NCBI GenBank assembly: GCA_016792565.1
Contig: JAEUMK010000096.1
Span: 1-64,000, forward strand
Length of the DNA: 64,000 nucleotides
Direction of reading: 5' to 3'
DNA from: Alphaproteobacteria bacterium
GTDB lineage: Bacteria; Pseudomonadota; Alphaproteobacteria; Micropepsales; Micropepsaceae
The position numbers were made by a program, and so were the translations under genes. The notes beneath the pieces were generated by a model that did not search any database, was not told where the DNA came from, and saw only the letters and a list, made by a program, of their open reading frames with translations. Positions 25,253-33,480 of this stretch are shown here, piece by piece. Position 1 is the first letter of the stretch. Each line of letters opens with the position of its first letter.

Positions 25253-26689
25253 ATGACCATCTCGTTCGACAGCGATTTCACGATGACCATCGGCGGTCAG
25301 GGCGTCGCCGGCGCGTCGTCGTTCGACGTTCTCAATCCGGCCACCGAGCAGCCGATCGCCAAGGCGCCGGACTGCTCGCGCGAGCAGCTCGATCAGGCGG
25401 TCGCGTCGGCGCGCAAGGCCTTCCCCGGATGGGCGGCAACCCCTTTTGCCGAGCGGCAGAAGCTGGTGACGGCGATGGCCGGCGTGCTTTTCGCCAATGC
25501 CGAGCCGCTCAAGCGCCTGCTCACCGCCGAGCAAGGCAAGACGCTCGAAGCCGCCGGGGCGGACGTGATGGGCGGCGGCTTCTGGCTGCAGCAGACTGCG
25601 ACCCTCACCCTGCCCGAAACCGTCAACGAGGACAGCGAGACTCGCCGCAGCATCACGCGCCACGTTCCGCTCGGCGTCGTTGGGGCGATCGCGCCGTGGA
25701 ACTTCCCGGTCCTCCTCGCCTGCTTCAAACTCGGACCCGCGCTGCTCGCCGGCAACACGGTGGTTCTGAAACCCTCGCCTTTCACGCCGCTCACCACGCT
25801 CAAGGTGGGCGAACTCCTGCGCGGCGTGCTGCCGCCGGGCGTCCTCAACGTCGTCTCGGGCGGCGACGCGCTCGGCCCCTGGATGACCTCGCATCCCGGC
25901 ATCGACAAGATCAGCTTCACCGGCTCGACGCAGACCGGCCGCAAGGTCATGGCCAGCGCCTCGGATAGCCTCAAGCGCGTGACGCTGGAACTGGGCGGCA
26001 ACGACGCCGCCATCGTCCTGCCCGACGTCGATGTGAACAAGGTGGCGCAGGAACTGTTCTGGGCGGCCTTCGGCAATTCCGGTCAGATCTGCATCGCCAC
26101 CAAGCGCATGTATGTTCACAAGGACGTCTACGAGCCGCTGAAGACGGCGCTGGTGGACTACGCCAGGAGCGTGAAGGTCGGCGACGGCGCGCAGCAGGGG
26201 ACCCAGCTCGGACCGATCCAGAACCGCCCGCAATACCAGCGCGTCGTCAGCCTGATCCAGGACGCCAAGGACAAGGGCTATTCGTTCCTCATGGGCGGCC
26301 TGCCCGACGAGCAGAAGGGCTATTTCGTCCCCATCACCATTCTCGACAATCCGCCGGAGGATTCGCGCATCGTCCAGGAGGAGCAGTTCGGTCCCGTGCT
26401 GCCGCTGCTCAAGTTCGACGATGTGGACGAGGCCGTCGCCCGCGCCAATGCCAGCGACTACGGTCTCGGCGCATCGGTCTGGTCGGGCGATGCGGAAAAG
26501 GCGCTGGCGATCGGCCAGCGGCTCCAGGCCGGAACCGTCTGGATCAACGAGACGCAGCACCTCTCTCCGCTCGCTCCCTTCGCCGGCCACAAGCAGTCCG
26601 GCGCGGGCGCCGAGAACGGCCTTGAGGGTCTGCTGGAATACACCGCCACGCAGACGATCACGGTAAAGAAGCCAGCTGCGGTCGCCTGA
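25253..26689 (+). CDS. Aldehyde dehydrogenase (second of two)
   Basis: A 478-residue ALDH-superfamily enzyme. Asn150 ('APWNFP'), Glu246 ('TLELGGNDA') and Cys280 ('SGQICIATKR') are the catalytic residues, with 'FTGSTQTG' near 222. A perfect GGAGGAAG ribosome site at 25241-25248 fixes the ATG at 25253; the open frame extends upstream into the preceding gene but is not coding there. It differs clearly from the ALDH at 18563 and so is not a recent duplicate. It follows the P1 peptidase on the same strand. Substrate unknown; NAD-linked semialdehyde or aliphatic aldehyde oxidation is plausible. Confidence 0.92.
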   Translation: MTISFDSDFTMTIGGQGVAGASSFDVLNPATEQPIAKAPDCSREQLDQAVASARKAFPGWAATPFAERQKLVTAMAGVLFANAEPLKRLLTAEQGKTLEAAGADVMGGGFWLQQTATLTLPETVNEDSETRRSITRHVPLGVVGAIAPWNFPVLLACFKLGPALLAGNTVVLKPSPFTPLTTLKVGELLRGVLPPGVLNVVSGGDALGPWMTSHPGIDKISFTGSTQTGRKVMASASDSLKRVTLELGGNDAAIVLPDVDVNKVAQELFWAAFGNSGQICIATKRMYVHKDVYEPLKTALVDYARSVKVGDGAQQGTQLGPIQNRPQYQRVVSLIQDAKDKGYSFLMGGLPDEQKGYFVPITILDNPPEDSRIVQEEQFGPVLPLLKFDDVDEAVARANASDYGLGASVWSGDAEKALAIGQRLQAGTVWINETQHLSPLAPFAGHKQSGAGAENGLEGLLEYTATQTITVKKPAAVA

Positions 26690-26703
26690 CGCTGCGTTAG
26701 GAG

Positions 26704-26730
26704 GGGCGATTGCCAGGCCGGCGATCGCCC
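26704..26730. terminator. Hairpin terminator candidate after the second aldehyde dehydrogenase
   Basis: An 11-bp stem GGGCGATTGCC / GGCGATCGCCC, with one T-G wobble and a five-base loop, starts 15 bases after the stop. Only TT follows, so termination strength is doubtful. Confidence 0.45.
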
Positions 26731-26764
26731 TTGCAGCCTGGAGAGGGATGGTCGAAGAAGACGC

Positions 26765-27151
26765 ATGTCCCACGACCTGCCGCTGGCGCCCGAACCGATT
26801 TCCACGCAGGCCTTGCGCGGCCTCGCCCTGCGTTGCCCGAAATGCGGGCAGGGCAGGCTCTTTCGCGCCTATCTGAAACCGGTGGAATCCTGCGCTTCTT
26901 GCGGCGAAACCTATGGCCATATCCGTGCCGATGACGGCCCGGCCTGGCTCACCATCCTCGTCGTCGGGCACATCGTCATCTCGCTTGTGCTGACGTTCGA
27001 ACCCCAACTCGACTGGCCGGAGTGGGCCTCGATGCTGGCGTGGTCGGGTCTGTCGCTGGCCATGATCCTGGCGCTCCTGCCATCGGCCAAGGGCCTCTTC
27101 ATCACGCTGATCTGGCGCTCGAAAGGCCCGGGTTCCGAACGCGAGACTTGA
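26765..27151 (+). CDS. DUF983 family zinc-ribbon membrane protein
   Basis: A 128-residue protein of the alphaproteobacterial DUF983 family. Two CxxC knuckles ('LRCPKCGQG' and 'ESCASCGETY', about residues 22-50) form a zinc ribbon, followed by two hydrophobic segments (about 59-78 and 87-106). The role of the family is not established. It stands alone between the aldehyde dehydrogenase and thiolase genes, 85 bases from the latter. Confidence 0.85.
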   Translation: MSHDLPLAPEPISTQALRGLALRCPKCGQGRLFRAYLKPVESCASCGETYGHIRADDGPAWLTILVVGHIVISLVLTFEPQLDWPEWASMLAWSGLSLAMILALLPSAKGLFITLIWRSKGPGSERET

Positions 27152-27235
27152 CCCTTACGGCAGTCTTTACCCCGGTCGGCGCGGGGGGATAGCTTGCGCC
27201 CCACGAATTTAAAGACCGTCAGAGGGACGACAGGC

Positions 27236-28474
27236 ATGGCTGAGGCATGGATCATCGACGCGGTGCGCACGCCCCGCGGCATCGGCAAGGTTGGCAAGGG
27301 CGCGCTGGCGGACATTCATCCGCAGCAACTCGGCGCGACCGTTCTCAAGGCGCTCGCCGAGCGCAACAATCTCAAGACGCACGAAGTCGACGACGTCATC
27401 TGGGGCACCTCCTCGCAGCGCGGCAAGCAGGGCGGCGACCTCGGCCGCATGTCGGCGCTCGACGCCGGCTACGACATCCGCTCCAGCGGCGTGACGCTCG
27501 ACCGCTTCTGCGGCTCGGGCATCACCACGGTGAATTTTGCGACCGGCATGATCATGTCGGGCCTTGAAGACTGCATCGTCGCCGGCGGCACCGAGATGAT
27601 GTCCTACACTTCATCCACCGCGGGCACCGGCGGGCCGATGCTGATGGACGGCGGCAATGCGCGTTTGCGCGCCAAGCACCCCCAGTCGCACCAGGGCATC
27701 TGCGGAGACGCCATCGCGACGCTGGAAGGCATTCCGCGCGAGGCGCTCGATCACCTCGCCTGGGTCAGCCAGCAGCGTGCCGACGCGGCGATCAAGGGCG
27801 ATCACTTCAAGAAGAGCCTGGTTCCCGTCTATCGCGAGGACGGCTCTCTCGCCCTCGACCGCGAGGAGTTCCCGCGCCCGCAGACGACGCTCGAAGGCCT
27901 TGCGGCCCTGAAGCCCTCGTTCGAGGCGCTGGCCGAAGTGCCGATCGACGAGCAGGGCACGACGCTGGCGGGTCTCATCCGCCAGGTCTATCCCGACCTC
28001 AAGATCAAGCACGTCCACCACGCCGGCAACTCGTCCGGCGTCGTCGACGGTTCGGCCGCGCTGCTGCTCGCCTCGCCTGACTACGCCAAGAAGCAGGGCT
28101 GGAAGCCGCGCGCCCGCGTCGTCGCGATGGCCAATGTCGGCGACAGCCCGACCCTGATGCTGAACGCCCCGGTCCCGGCCGCGCGCAAGGTTCTGGCGAA
28201 GGCCGGCCTCACGCTCGACGACATCGACCTCTTCGAGATCAACGAGGCCTTCGCCGTCGTTGCCGAGAAGTTCATCCGCGACCTCAAGCTCGACCGCGAC
28301 AAGGTCAACGTGAACGGCGGCGCGATGGCCCTCGGCCACCCGATCGGCGCGACCGGCTCGATCCTCATCGGCACGGTGCTCGACGAGCTTGAGCGCCGCG
28401 ACCTCAAGCGCGGTCTCGTCACGATGTGCGCCGCCGGCGGCATGGCCCCGGCGATCATCATCGAGCGCATCTGA
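27236..28474 (+). CDS. Thiolase / acetyl-CoA C-acyltransferase
   Basis: A 412-residue thiolase. The acyl-accepting Cys92 lies in 'DRFCGSGITTVN', and the C-terminal catalytic blocks 'GGAMALGHPIGATG' and 'CAAGGMAPA' carry the histidine and second cysteine. Such enzymes either cleave 3-ketoacyl-CoA in fatty-acid oxidation or condense two acetyl-CoA. Longer in-frame starts (27194) add sequence without family match; the ATG at 27236 follows 'AGAGGGACGACAGGC'. It is monocistronic, with a strong terminator just downstream. Which chain length it prefers cannot be told. Confidence 0.92.
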   Translation: MAEAWIIDAVRTPRGIGKVGKGALADIHPQQLGATVLKALAERNNLKTHEVDDVIWGTSSQRGKQGGDLGRMSALDAGYDIRSSGVTLDRFCGSGITTVNFATGMIMSGLEDCIVAGGTEMMSYTSSTAGTGGPMLMDGGNARLRAKHPQSHQGICGDAIATLEGIPREALDHLAWVSQQRADAAIKGDHFKKSLVPVYREDGSLALDREEFPRPQTTLEGLAALKPSFEALAEVPIDEQGTTLAGLIRQVYPDLKIKHVHHAGNSSGVVDGSAALLLASPDYAKKQGWKPRARVVAMANVGDSPTLMLNAPVPAARKVLAKAGLTLDDIDLFEINEAFAVVAEKFIRDLKLDRDKVNVNGGAMALGHPIGATGSILIGTVLDELERRDLKRGLVTMCAAGGMAPAIIIERI

Positions 28475-28496
28475 TCTTTGCCGAATGACGCGACGC

Positions 28497-28523
28497 GGCC
28501 GCCGGGCAACCGGCGGCCGTTTT
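28497..28523. terminator. Intrinsic terminator between thiolase and fhs
   Basis: Stem GGCCGCCGG / CCGGCGGCC (28497-28505, 28510-28518) with loop GCAA is followed by GTTTTC. It terminates the thiolase transcript and may also act on the convergent fhs gene. Confidence 0.85.
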
Positions 28524-28533
28524 CGTTGGGGCC

Positions 28534-30216
28534 CTATGAAAGGCCCTCGATCTCGCCCTTTGCATTGAGGCTCATCCGGTCGGCGGCCGGCGCGCGCGGC
28601 AGGCCCGGCATGGTCATCACCTCGCCGCAGATCGCCACGACGAAGCCCGCCCCCGCCGACAGACGGACTTCGCGCACCGGCAGCGTGAAGCCGGAGGGCG
28701 CCCCCAGCAGGGATTCGTCGGACGAAAAGGAGTAGGGCGTCTTCGCCATGCAGACCGGCAGGCGGCCGAAGCCGGCCGCCTGGAAGCGCTCCAGCTCGCG
28801 CCTCGCCTTCGGCGCGAACGAGACGCCGGCCGCCCGATAGATGCGCTTCGCGACCGTCTCGATCTTCTCCTTCAGCTCCATCTCGTCGGGATAGGCAAGA
28901 CGAAAGGCGGCCAGAGGGTTCGCGCCGTCTTCGGCGAGCGCCGCCACATGGCGCGCCAAATCCTCTGCGCCCGCGCCGCCTTCCGCCCAGTGGCGGCAGA
29001 GGATCGCCTTCACGCCGAAGCGATCCTCGCAGACATGGGCGAGAAGCCCCTGCTCGGCCGCGGTGTCGCTGTCGAAGGCGTTGATCGCCACCGCGACCTT
29101 CAGGCCGAAGCCGCGCAGGTTCTCGACATGCCGTCCGAGATTGACGAGCCCGTTGCCGAGCGCATCGAGGTTTTCGCGTCCCAGATCGTCCTTCGCCGCG
29201 CCGCCCTGCATCTTCAGCGCCCGCACCGTCGCCACCACGACGGCGGCGGCGGGAACGAGACCGGCGCTCCGGCACTTGATGTCGAGGAATTTCTCCGCGC
29301 CCAGATCGGCGCCGAAGCCGGCTTCCGTCACCACATAGTCGCCGAGCCGGAGGGCCGCCTCGGTGGCGATCACCGAGTTGCAGCCATGGGCGATGTTGGC
29401 GAACGGCCCGCCATGGATCAGAGCGGGGCTGCCGTCGATGGTTTGCACGAGGTTCGGACGCGCCGCGTCCTTGAGCAGAACCGCCATCGCGCCCGCGGCT
29501 TTCAGATCCCCTGCCGTCACCAGCGCACCCGCGCGCGTCCGCGCCACGACGATCCGCGCCAGACGCCGCTCCAGGTCGTTGAGGTCGCGGGCGAGGCAGA
29601 GGATCGCCATCACCTCCGAGGCGACGGTGATGTCGAAGCCGGTCTCGCGCGGCAGCCCGTTGAAGCCGTCGCCGAGCCCCGTCGCGATCTGCCTGAGCGC
29701 CCGGTCGTTCATGTCGAGCACGCGCCGCCAGGTGACGGTGCGCAGGTCGATATCGAGCGCGTTACCCCAGTAGATGTGGTTGTCGATCATTGCCGCGAGC
29801 AGGTTGTGCGCTGCCGTGATCGCGTGAAAGTCGCCCGTGAAGTGGAGGTTGATCGCCTCCATCGGCAGCACCTGGGCATAGCCGCCGCCGGTCGCGCCGC
29901 CCTTGCGGCCAAACACCGGTCCGAGCGAAGGCTCGCGCAGCGCGATCACCGTGCGTTTGCCGATCCGGTTCAGCGCATCGCCGAGGCCGATCGTCGTCGT
30001 CGTCTTGCCTTCGCCGGCCGGGGTCGGGTTGATCGCCGTGACGAGGATCAGCCGGCCGCGCGGACGGCCGGCGATTGCGGCGAGGAACGGCTGGTCGAGC
30101 TTGGCGATGTACTTGCCATAGGGGTCCAGCGCCTCGAGCGGAATGCCGGCGGCTTCGGCGATCGCGGCGATGGGCTTCAGCGTCGCCGCACGGGCGATCT
30201 GCAGGTCGATGGTCAT
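28534..30216 (-). CDS. fhs: Formate-tetrahydrofolate ligase
   Basis: This 560-residue enzyme makes 10-formyl-THF from formate, THF and ATP in one-carbon metabolism. The ATP-binding loop '[16 protein letters not shown]' lies near residues 62-77, followed by '[19 protein letters not shown]' and the block '[17 protein letters not shown]'. The C-terminal '[17 protein letters not shown]' and '[17 protein letters not shown]' are diagnostic. The ATG at 30216 gives the normal family length; an in-frame start at 30276 is not supported. It is transcribed after the membrane protein at 30283, 66 bases apart, but the two have no obvious link. Confidence 0.96.
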   Translation of the reverse strand: MTIDLQIARAATLKPIAAIAEAAGIPLEALDPYGKYIAKLDQPFLAAIAGRPRGRLILVTAINPTPAGEGKTTTTIGLGDALNRIGKRTVIALREPSLGPVFGRKGGATGGGYAQVLPMEAINLHFTGDFHAITAAHNLLAAMIDNHIYWGNALDIDLRTVTWRRVLDMNDRALRQIATGLGDGFNGLPRETGFDITVASEVMAILCLARDLNDLERRLARIVVARTRAGALVTAGDLKAAGAMAVLLKDAARPNLVQTIDGSPALIHGGPFANIAHGCNSVIATEAALRLGDYVVTEAGFGADLGAEKFLDIKCRSAGLVPAAAVVVATVRALKMQGGAAKDDLGRENLDALGNGLVNLGRHVENLRGFGLKVAVAINAFDSDTAAEQGLLAHVCEDRFGVKAILCRHWAEGGAGAEDLARHVAALAEDGANPLAAFRLAYPDEMELKEKIETVAKRIYRAAGVSFAPKARRELERFQAAGFGRLPVCMAKTPYSFSSDESLLGAPSGFTLPVREVRLSAGAGFVVAICGEVMTMPGLPRAPAADRMSLNAKGEIEGLS

Positions 30217-30282
30217 GGGCCCGTGGGAATCGGTGGCGCTTGCCCAAGCGGTAGCCTGACCTGCGCCCCTGCGCAAACCGCT

Positions 30283-31035
30283 CTATCCGGCGGCCGATTT
30301 CGAGGCCCGGCCTTCGTCGAGTTGGGAGAGGATCATGATCTTCTGCCAGATCTTGCGGCCGAGATTGGAGGCAAGCTCCTCGACATCGTTGACCCCCGTC
30401 ATCACCTGCTCGTCGTCGGTCGATGCAGCATAGAGCGCCGCGAGCTTTGCGGTCAGCGCCAGCATCTCGGCGCAATACTCAAGATAACGGGCCAGTTCGA
30501 ATTCGCTCATTCGCCGCTCCGGCGAGGAGGCTGTCGGCGGCAGCTTGCCGAGCACCGCCGTCGGGTCCTTGGTCAGTTGGTGCATGTCGATGACATGGGC
30601 GAAAGAGCGCAGGCGATACAGAGCCTTGAGTGTCCGCCGGCGCTTCAGCCGGGCCTCCGCCGTCACCAGGAACCAGATCGCGGCCCCCGCAAGCAGCAGC
30701 AGGTTCACCGCCGAATCGAGGCCTTGGGCCAGTCCGGCCGGATCGGTGCGCCTCCCGACCTCCGCCCAGTCGATCTCGGCGAGGACCAGCGTCATCCCGG
30801 CCGCCCAGGCCGCGGCCACCAGTCCGGCCAGCAGGCGCAGCCAGAAGAGCGGCCGGCTCAGCGCCTCGACCGAGCGGGCTGTGTCGCGGCCCGTCGCAAC
30901 CAGTTCGCCGCACACGCGCTGAAGGCCCGAGTCGGGGAACCGCTCCGTGATTCGATCGCGCAGCCGGGTCAGCGTCGCGACGATGCTGACGGCATCCAGC
31001 CGATAGGCGGAAACGGGGATGGGCGAATCGCTCAA
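30283..31035 (-). CDS. Hypothetical two-span membrane protein
   Basis: A 250-residue protein that I do not recognise. A helical N-terminal part of about 60 residues precedes two hydrophobic segments at about 64-86 and 108-128, then a long helical cytoplasmic tail of about 115 residues. It begins with TTG at 31035; there is no ATG upstream in frame, and AGGA lies eight bases before the TTG, supporting this start. It is divergent from the SPFH gene at 31125 with only 89 bases between them, so the two may share a control region. It could be the membrane partner of the SPFH/NAD-kinase-like pair; that is a guess from position. Confidence 0.7.
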   Translation of the reverse strand: MSDSPIPVSAYRLDAVSIVATLTRLRDRITERFPDSGLQRVCGELVATGRDTARSVEALSRPLFWLRLLAGLVAAAWAAGMTLVLAEIDWAEVGRRTDPAGLAQGLDSAVNLLLLAGAAIWFLVTAEARLKRRRTLKALYRLRSFAHVIDMHQLTKDPTAVLGKLPPTASSPERRMSEFELARYLEYCAEMLALTAKLAALYAASTDDEQVMTGVNDVEELASNLGRKIWQKIMILSQLDEGRASKSAAG

Positions 31036-31124
31036 GAGCGTGATCCTGTTGTCGCAGGGGCCAAGGCAATATTGGTCATTTCGCGCTGATCGCCTAGCTT
31101 GGCGCCGCCGCCCCGGAGGATTTC

Positions 31125-32036
31125 ATGCTCGGTTTCCGCTTTCTGACGACCCGTCCGACCGACCATGTCGTGCTCTACAAGTCGGGACGCAAAGCGCGCG
31201 AGGGGGCGGGTCTGGGCGGCCTGGTGTTCGTGCCGACCACAACGGCCGCTGCGGTGCCCACGGATGCGCGCGACGATTTCTTCTCGGTCGAGACCATGAC
31301 GGCCGACTACCAGACCGTGACGATCCAGGGCCTCATCACCTTCCGGATCGCCGACGCGGGGCTCGCCGTTGCCCGCCAGGACTTCAGCATCGACATCAAG
31401 AGCGGGCGTCACACCGGTGAGCCGATGAAGCAGATCGTCGACCGCCTGCGCGGCATCGTCATGTCGGCCTGCCGAGAGGCGCTTGGCCGCTCGAGCCTCG
31501 ACGCCGCACTGAACAAGTCGGAGGAGCTCTCCGCCGTCGCCATGCGCACGGTCACTGCCGACCAGGGCCTCAAGGACGACGGCATCGCGGTCGATCGCGT
31601 TCTGGTCCTGTCGGTGAAGCCGGCGCCGGAAATCAAGAAGGCGCTGGAAGCAAAGCTGCGCGAGACCTTGCTGCGCGAGGCCGATACCGCGCTGTTCGAG
31701 CGCCGCCGCGCCGCCACCGCCGACGAGCACGCGCTGAAGATGCGCGACGAGGCGGACCGGCAGGAACTCGCCGCGACCGAAATCTCCAACCAGCGGACGC
31801 TGGAGTCCGAACGCCAGGTGCTCGCCGAGGCCAAGGCCGCGACGGCGGTGATCGAGGCACGCTCGGCCGCCGACACCAATCGCGAGCGCCTGCGCCCCTT
31901 CGCCGAGCTGACGCCGGAGCAGGTCATCGCCCAGGCGCTGTACGAACTGGGAATCCGCGGCGTCGTGCCCGGAACGCTGACGCTGGGATCCGACATCGCC
32001 CAGGCCATCGCCCAGGCGGCCCGGCCGCCCGGATAG
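31125..32036 (+). CDS. Soluble SPFH/Band 7 domain protein
   Basis: A 303-residue SPFH-domain protein. The band 7 domain covers roughly residues 10-200, with 'YQTVTIQGLITFRIAD' near 62-77 and 'GIAVDRVLVLSVKPAPEI' near 152-169. A charged helical coiled-coil-like region follows (170-260, rich in Ala, Glu and Arg), and a short 'LTPEQVIAQALYELG' block near 265-280. Unlike flotillins or stomatins it has no N-terminal membrane hairpin, so it is probably cytoplasmic or peripherally bound. CGGAGGA directly precedes the ATG. The NAD-kinase-like gene starts five bases after its stop, so the two are almost certainly co-translated. Confidence 0.85.
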   Translation: MLGFRFLTTRPTDHVVLYKSGRKAREGAGLGGLVFVPTTTAAAVPTDARDDFFSVETMTADYQTVTIQGLITFRIADAGLAVARQDFSIDIKSGRHTGEPMKQIVDRLRGIVMSACREALGRSSLDAALNKSEELSAVAMRTVTADQGLKDDGIAVDRVLVLSVKPAPEIKKALEAKLRETLLREADTALFERRRAATADEHALKMRDEADRQELAATEISNQRTLESERQVLAEAKAATAVIEARSAADTNRERLRPFAELTPEQVIAQALYELGIRGVVPGTLTLGSDIAQAIAQAARPPG

Positions 32037-32041
32037 GCCAG

Positions 32042-32920
32042 GTGCGGACCCGCATTGTCATCCTGCGCCGCCAGAGCCAGGCGGAGACGATCGTCCGCCG
32101 CTACGGTACGGAGGGCCAGGCGCTGTTCGCCATGTCGCGCTCGCCCGAAGGCGCCAGGGCGTTTTCGCGCGCCAAGCTCTATGAGTCGGCGGAAGCGCGC
32201 GGTCTCAGGCTGATCCGCGAGGCGATTCCAGATGGCGTGAAGACCGTCGAGATCGACCGCTCTCTCGTCGCCCAGTTCCTGTTCGAGCCCTTCGATCTTG
32301 TCGTCGCGCTGGGGCAGGACGGCCTTGTCGCCAATGTCGGCAAGTATCTCGACGGTCAGCCGCTCGCCGGCGTCAATCCCGATCCCGCCAACATCGAAGG
32401 CGCCCTGCTGCCCTTCAACATCGAGGCCTTCGTCAAGGCGCTGCCGGACGCGATCGGCGACGCGAGACCGGCGCGCGAGGCAACGCTGGCGGAAGTAGCG
32501 ACATCCGACCGCCAGACGCTCTACGGCCTCAACGAAATCTTCGTCGGCGTACCGACCCACCAGTCGGCCCGCTATCGCATCGCAAGCGGAAAGAAGGCGG
32601 AGGAACATTCCTCCAGCGGCCTCATCGTTGCGACCGGAACCGGCTCGTCCGGCTGGCTGAAATCGCTGAAGGGCGAGGCGGCGGCTTTCGACCCATCGGA
32701 AGACCGGCTCAGATTCGTGGTGCGCGAGGCCTGGCCGGGCCGCGGTTTCGGAGCGGCGCTGACCGAAGGCGACGTCACGGCGAAGCATCCGCTCGTCATC
32801 GAATCCCGCATGGAGGGAGTCATCTTCGCCGACGGCATCGAGGCCGACGCGATCCGCTTCGACGCGGGCGTGATCGCGACCATTCGCCCCGCCGCCCGCA
32901 AGGTGCGGCTGATCCGCTAG
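32042..32920 (+). CDS. NAD-kinase-like (diacylglycerol/NAD kinase fold) protein with altered GGDG motif
   Basis: A 292-residue protein starting with GTG. The substrate-binding core of ATP-NAD kinases is recognisable: 'VVALGQDGLVANVGKYLDG' at 88-105 replaces the usual GGDGT, 'LNEIFVG' at 163-169 is the NE motif, and 'GLIVATGTGSSGW' at 193-205 matches the family's 'GLIVSTPTGSTAY'. The second glycine of GGDG is Gln92 here, and the following Thr is Leu. Enzymatic activity is therefore uncertain; it may bind NAD(P) without phosphorylating it or use another substrate. It is paired with the SPFH gene five bases upstream. I do not know a characterised system of this composition. Confidence 0.75.
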   Translation: MRTRIVILRRQSQAETIVRRYGTEGQALFAMSRSPEGARAFSRAKLYESAEARGLRLIREAIPDGVKTVEIDRSLVAQFLFEPFDLVVALGQDGLVANVGKYLDGQPLAGVNPDPANIEGALLPFNIEAFVKALPDAIGDARPAREATLAEVATSDRQTLYGLNEIFVGVPTHQSARYRIASGKKAEEHSSSGLIVATGTGSSGWLKSLKGEAAAFDPSEDRLRFVVREAWPGRGFGAALTEGDVTAKHPLVIESRMEGVIFADGIEADAIRFDAGVIATIRPAARKVRLIR

Positions 32921-33183
32921 GCGGCCGGACTGGCGATCGGGTTGGGGTTGTCGGGGTCGTCGCCCGGCACGGCTCCTTCCGGCGGTTCGCCCGTCGTTCT
33001 GGAAGGTCCCGCCAGCAGCGCCCGCGATGCCCGCCCATAGGTCGTCCGGGCGGCGCCCGACGTGGTTGCGCGGGTCTCGCACCTCAGGCGCCGGCCCCGG
33101 CCCGATCCCTCCCTTGCGAATCCGCACCGCCACGGGCTATCGAAGGGGCAGAGCCGTGGCGAACGGCCGTCCGATGGGGTTTC

Positions 33184-33471
33184 ATGGTCAAGGCCATTTT
33201 CGCGGTCGCTGGCGGCATCGCCTTCGTCGCCTTCATGCTGGCGATTTTCGCCGCGAGCGGCATGCTCAACCATCGCAAGGAAGGCGTTTCGTCGGCCTGG
33301 TTCGTGTGGAACGGCTATGCCTTCTTCACCGGACGCAATTTCGACCCCAAGGCCGAGCCGATGCGTCGCCTCTTCGTGCTGTGCGCCGCGGCCTTCTTCC
33401 TCGCCCTGATCGTCGGGGCTGTCTTCGTCGTCCTCTACGTCAATTCTGCACCGGTCCCGCCCCCGGCGTGA
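33184..33471 (+). CDS. Small two-span membrane protein
   Basis: A 95-residue hypothetical protein with hydrophobic segments at about 4-26 and 63-86 separated by a loop with 'SSAWFVWNGYAFFTGRNFDP'. It is placed 9 bases before the CoA-transferase gene and may share its transcript. I do not recognise the family. The preceding 263 bases (32921-33183) contain no gene that I can support. Confidence 0.6.
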   Translation: MVKAIFAVAGGIAFVAFMLAIFAASGMLNHRKEGVSSAWFVWNGYAFFTGRNFDPKAEPMRRLFVLCAAAFFLALIVGAVFVVLYVNSAPVPPPA

Positions 33472-33480
33472 GGCTGTCCC

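Noticed and set aside
28948-31089. A 713-codon plus-strand open frame over fhs
   Set aside because: Antisense to the well conserved formate-THF ligase and the adjacent membrane protein; no recognisable domain.
32921-33183. Possible small minus-strand gene ending near 32917
   Set aside because: Two overlapping frames look partly codon-biased, but neither has a convincing start, ribosome site or family match.
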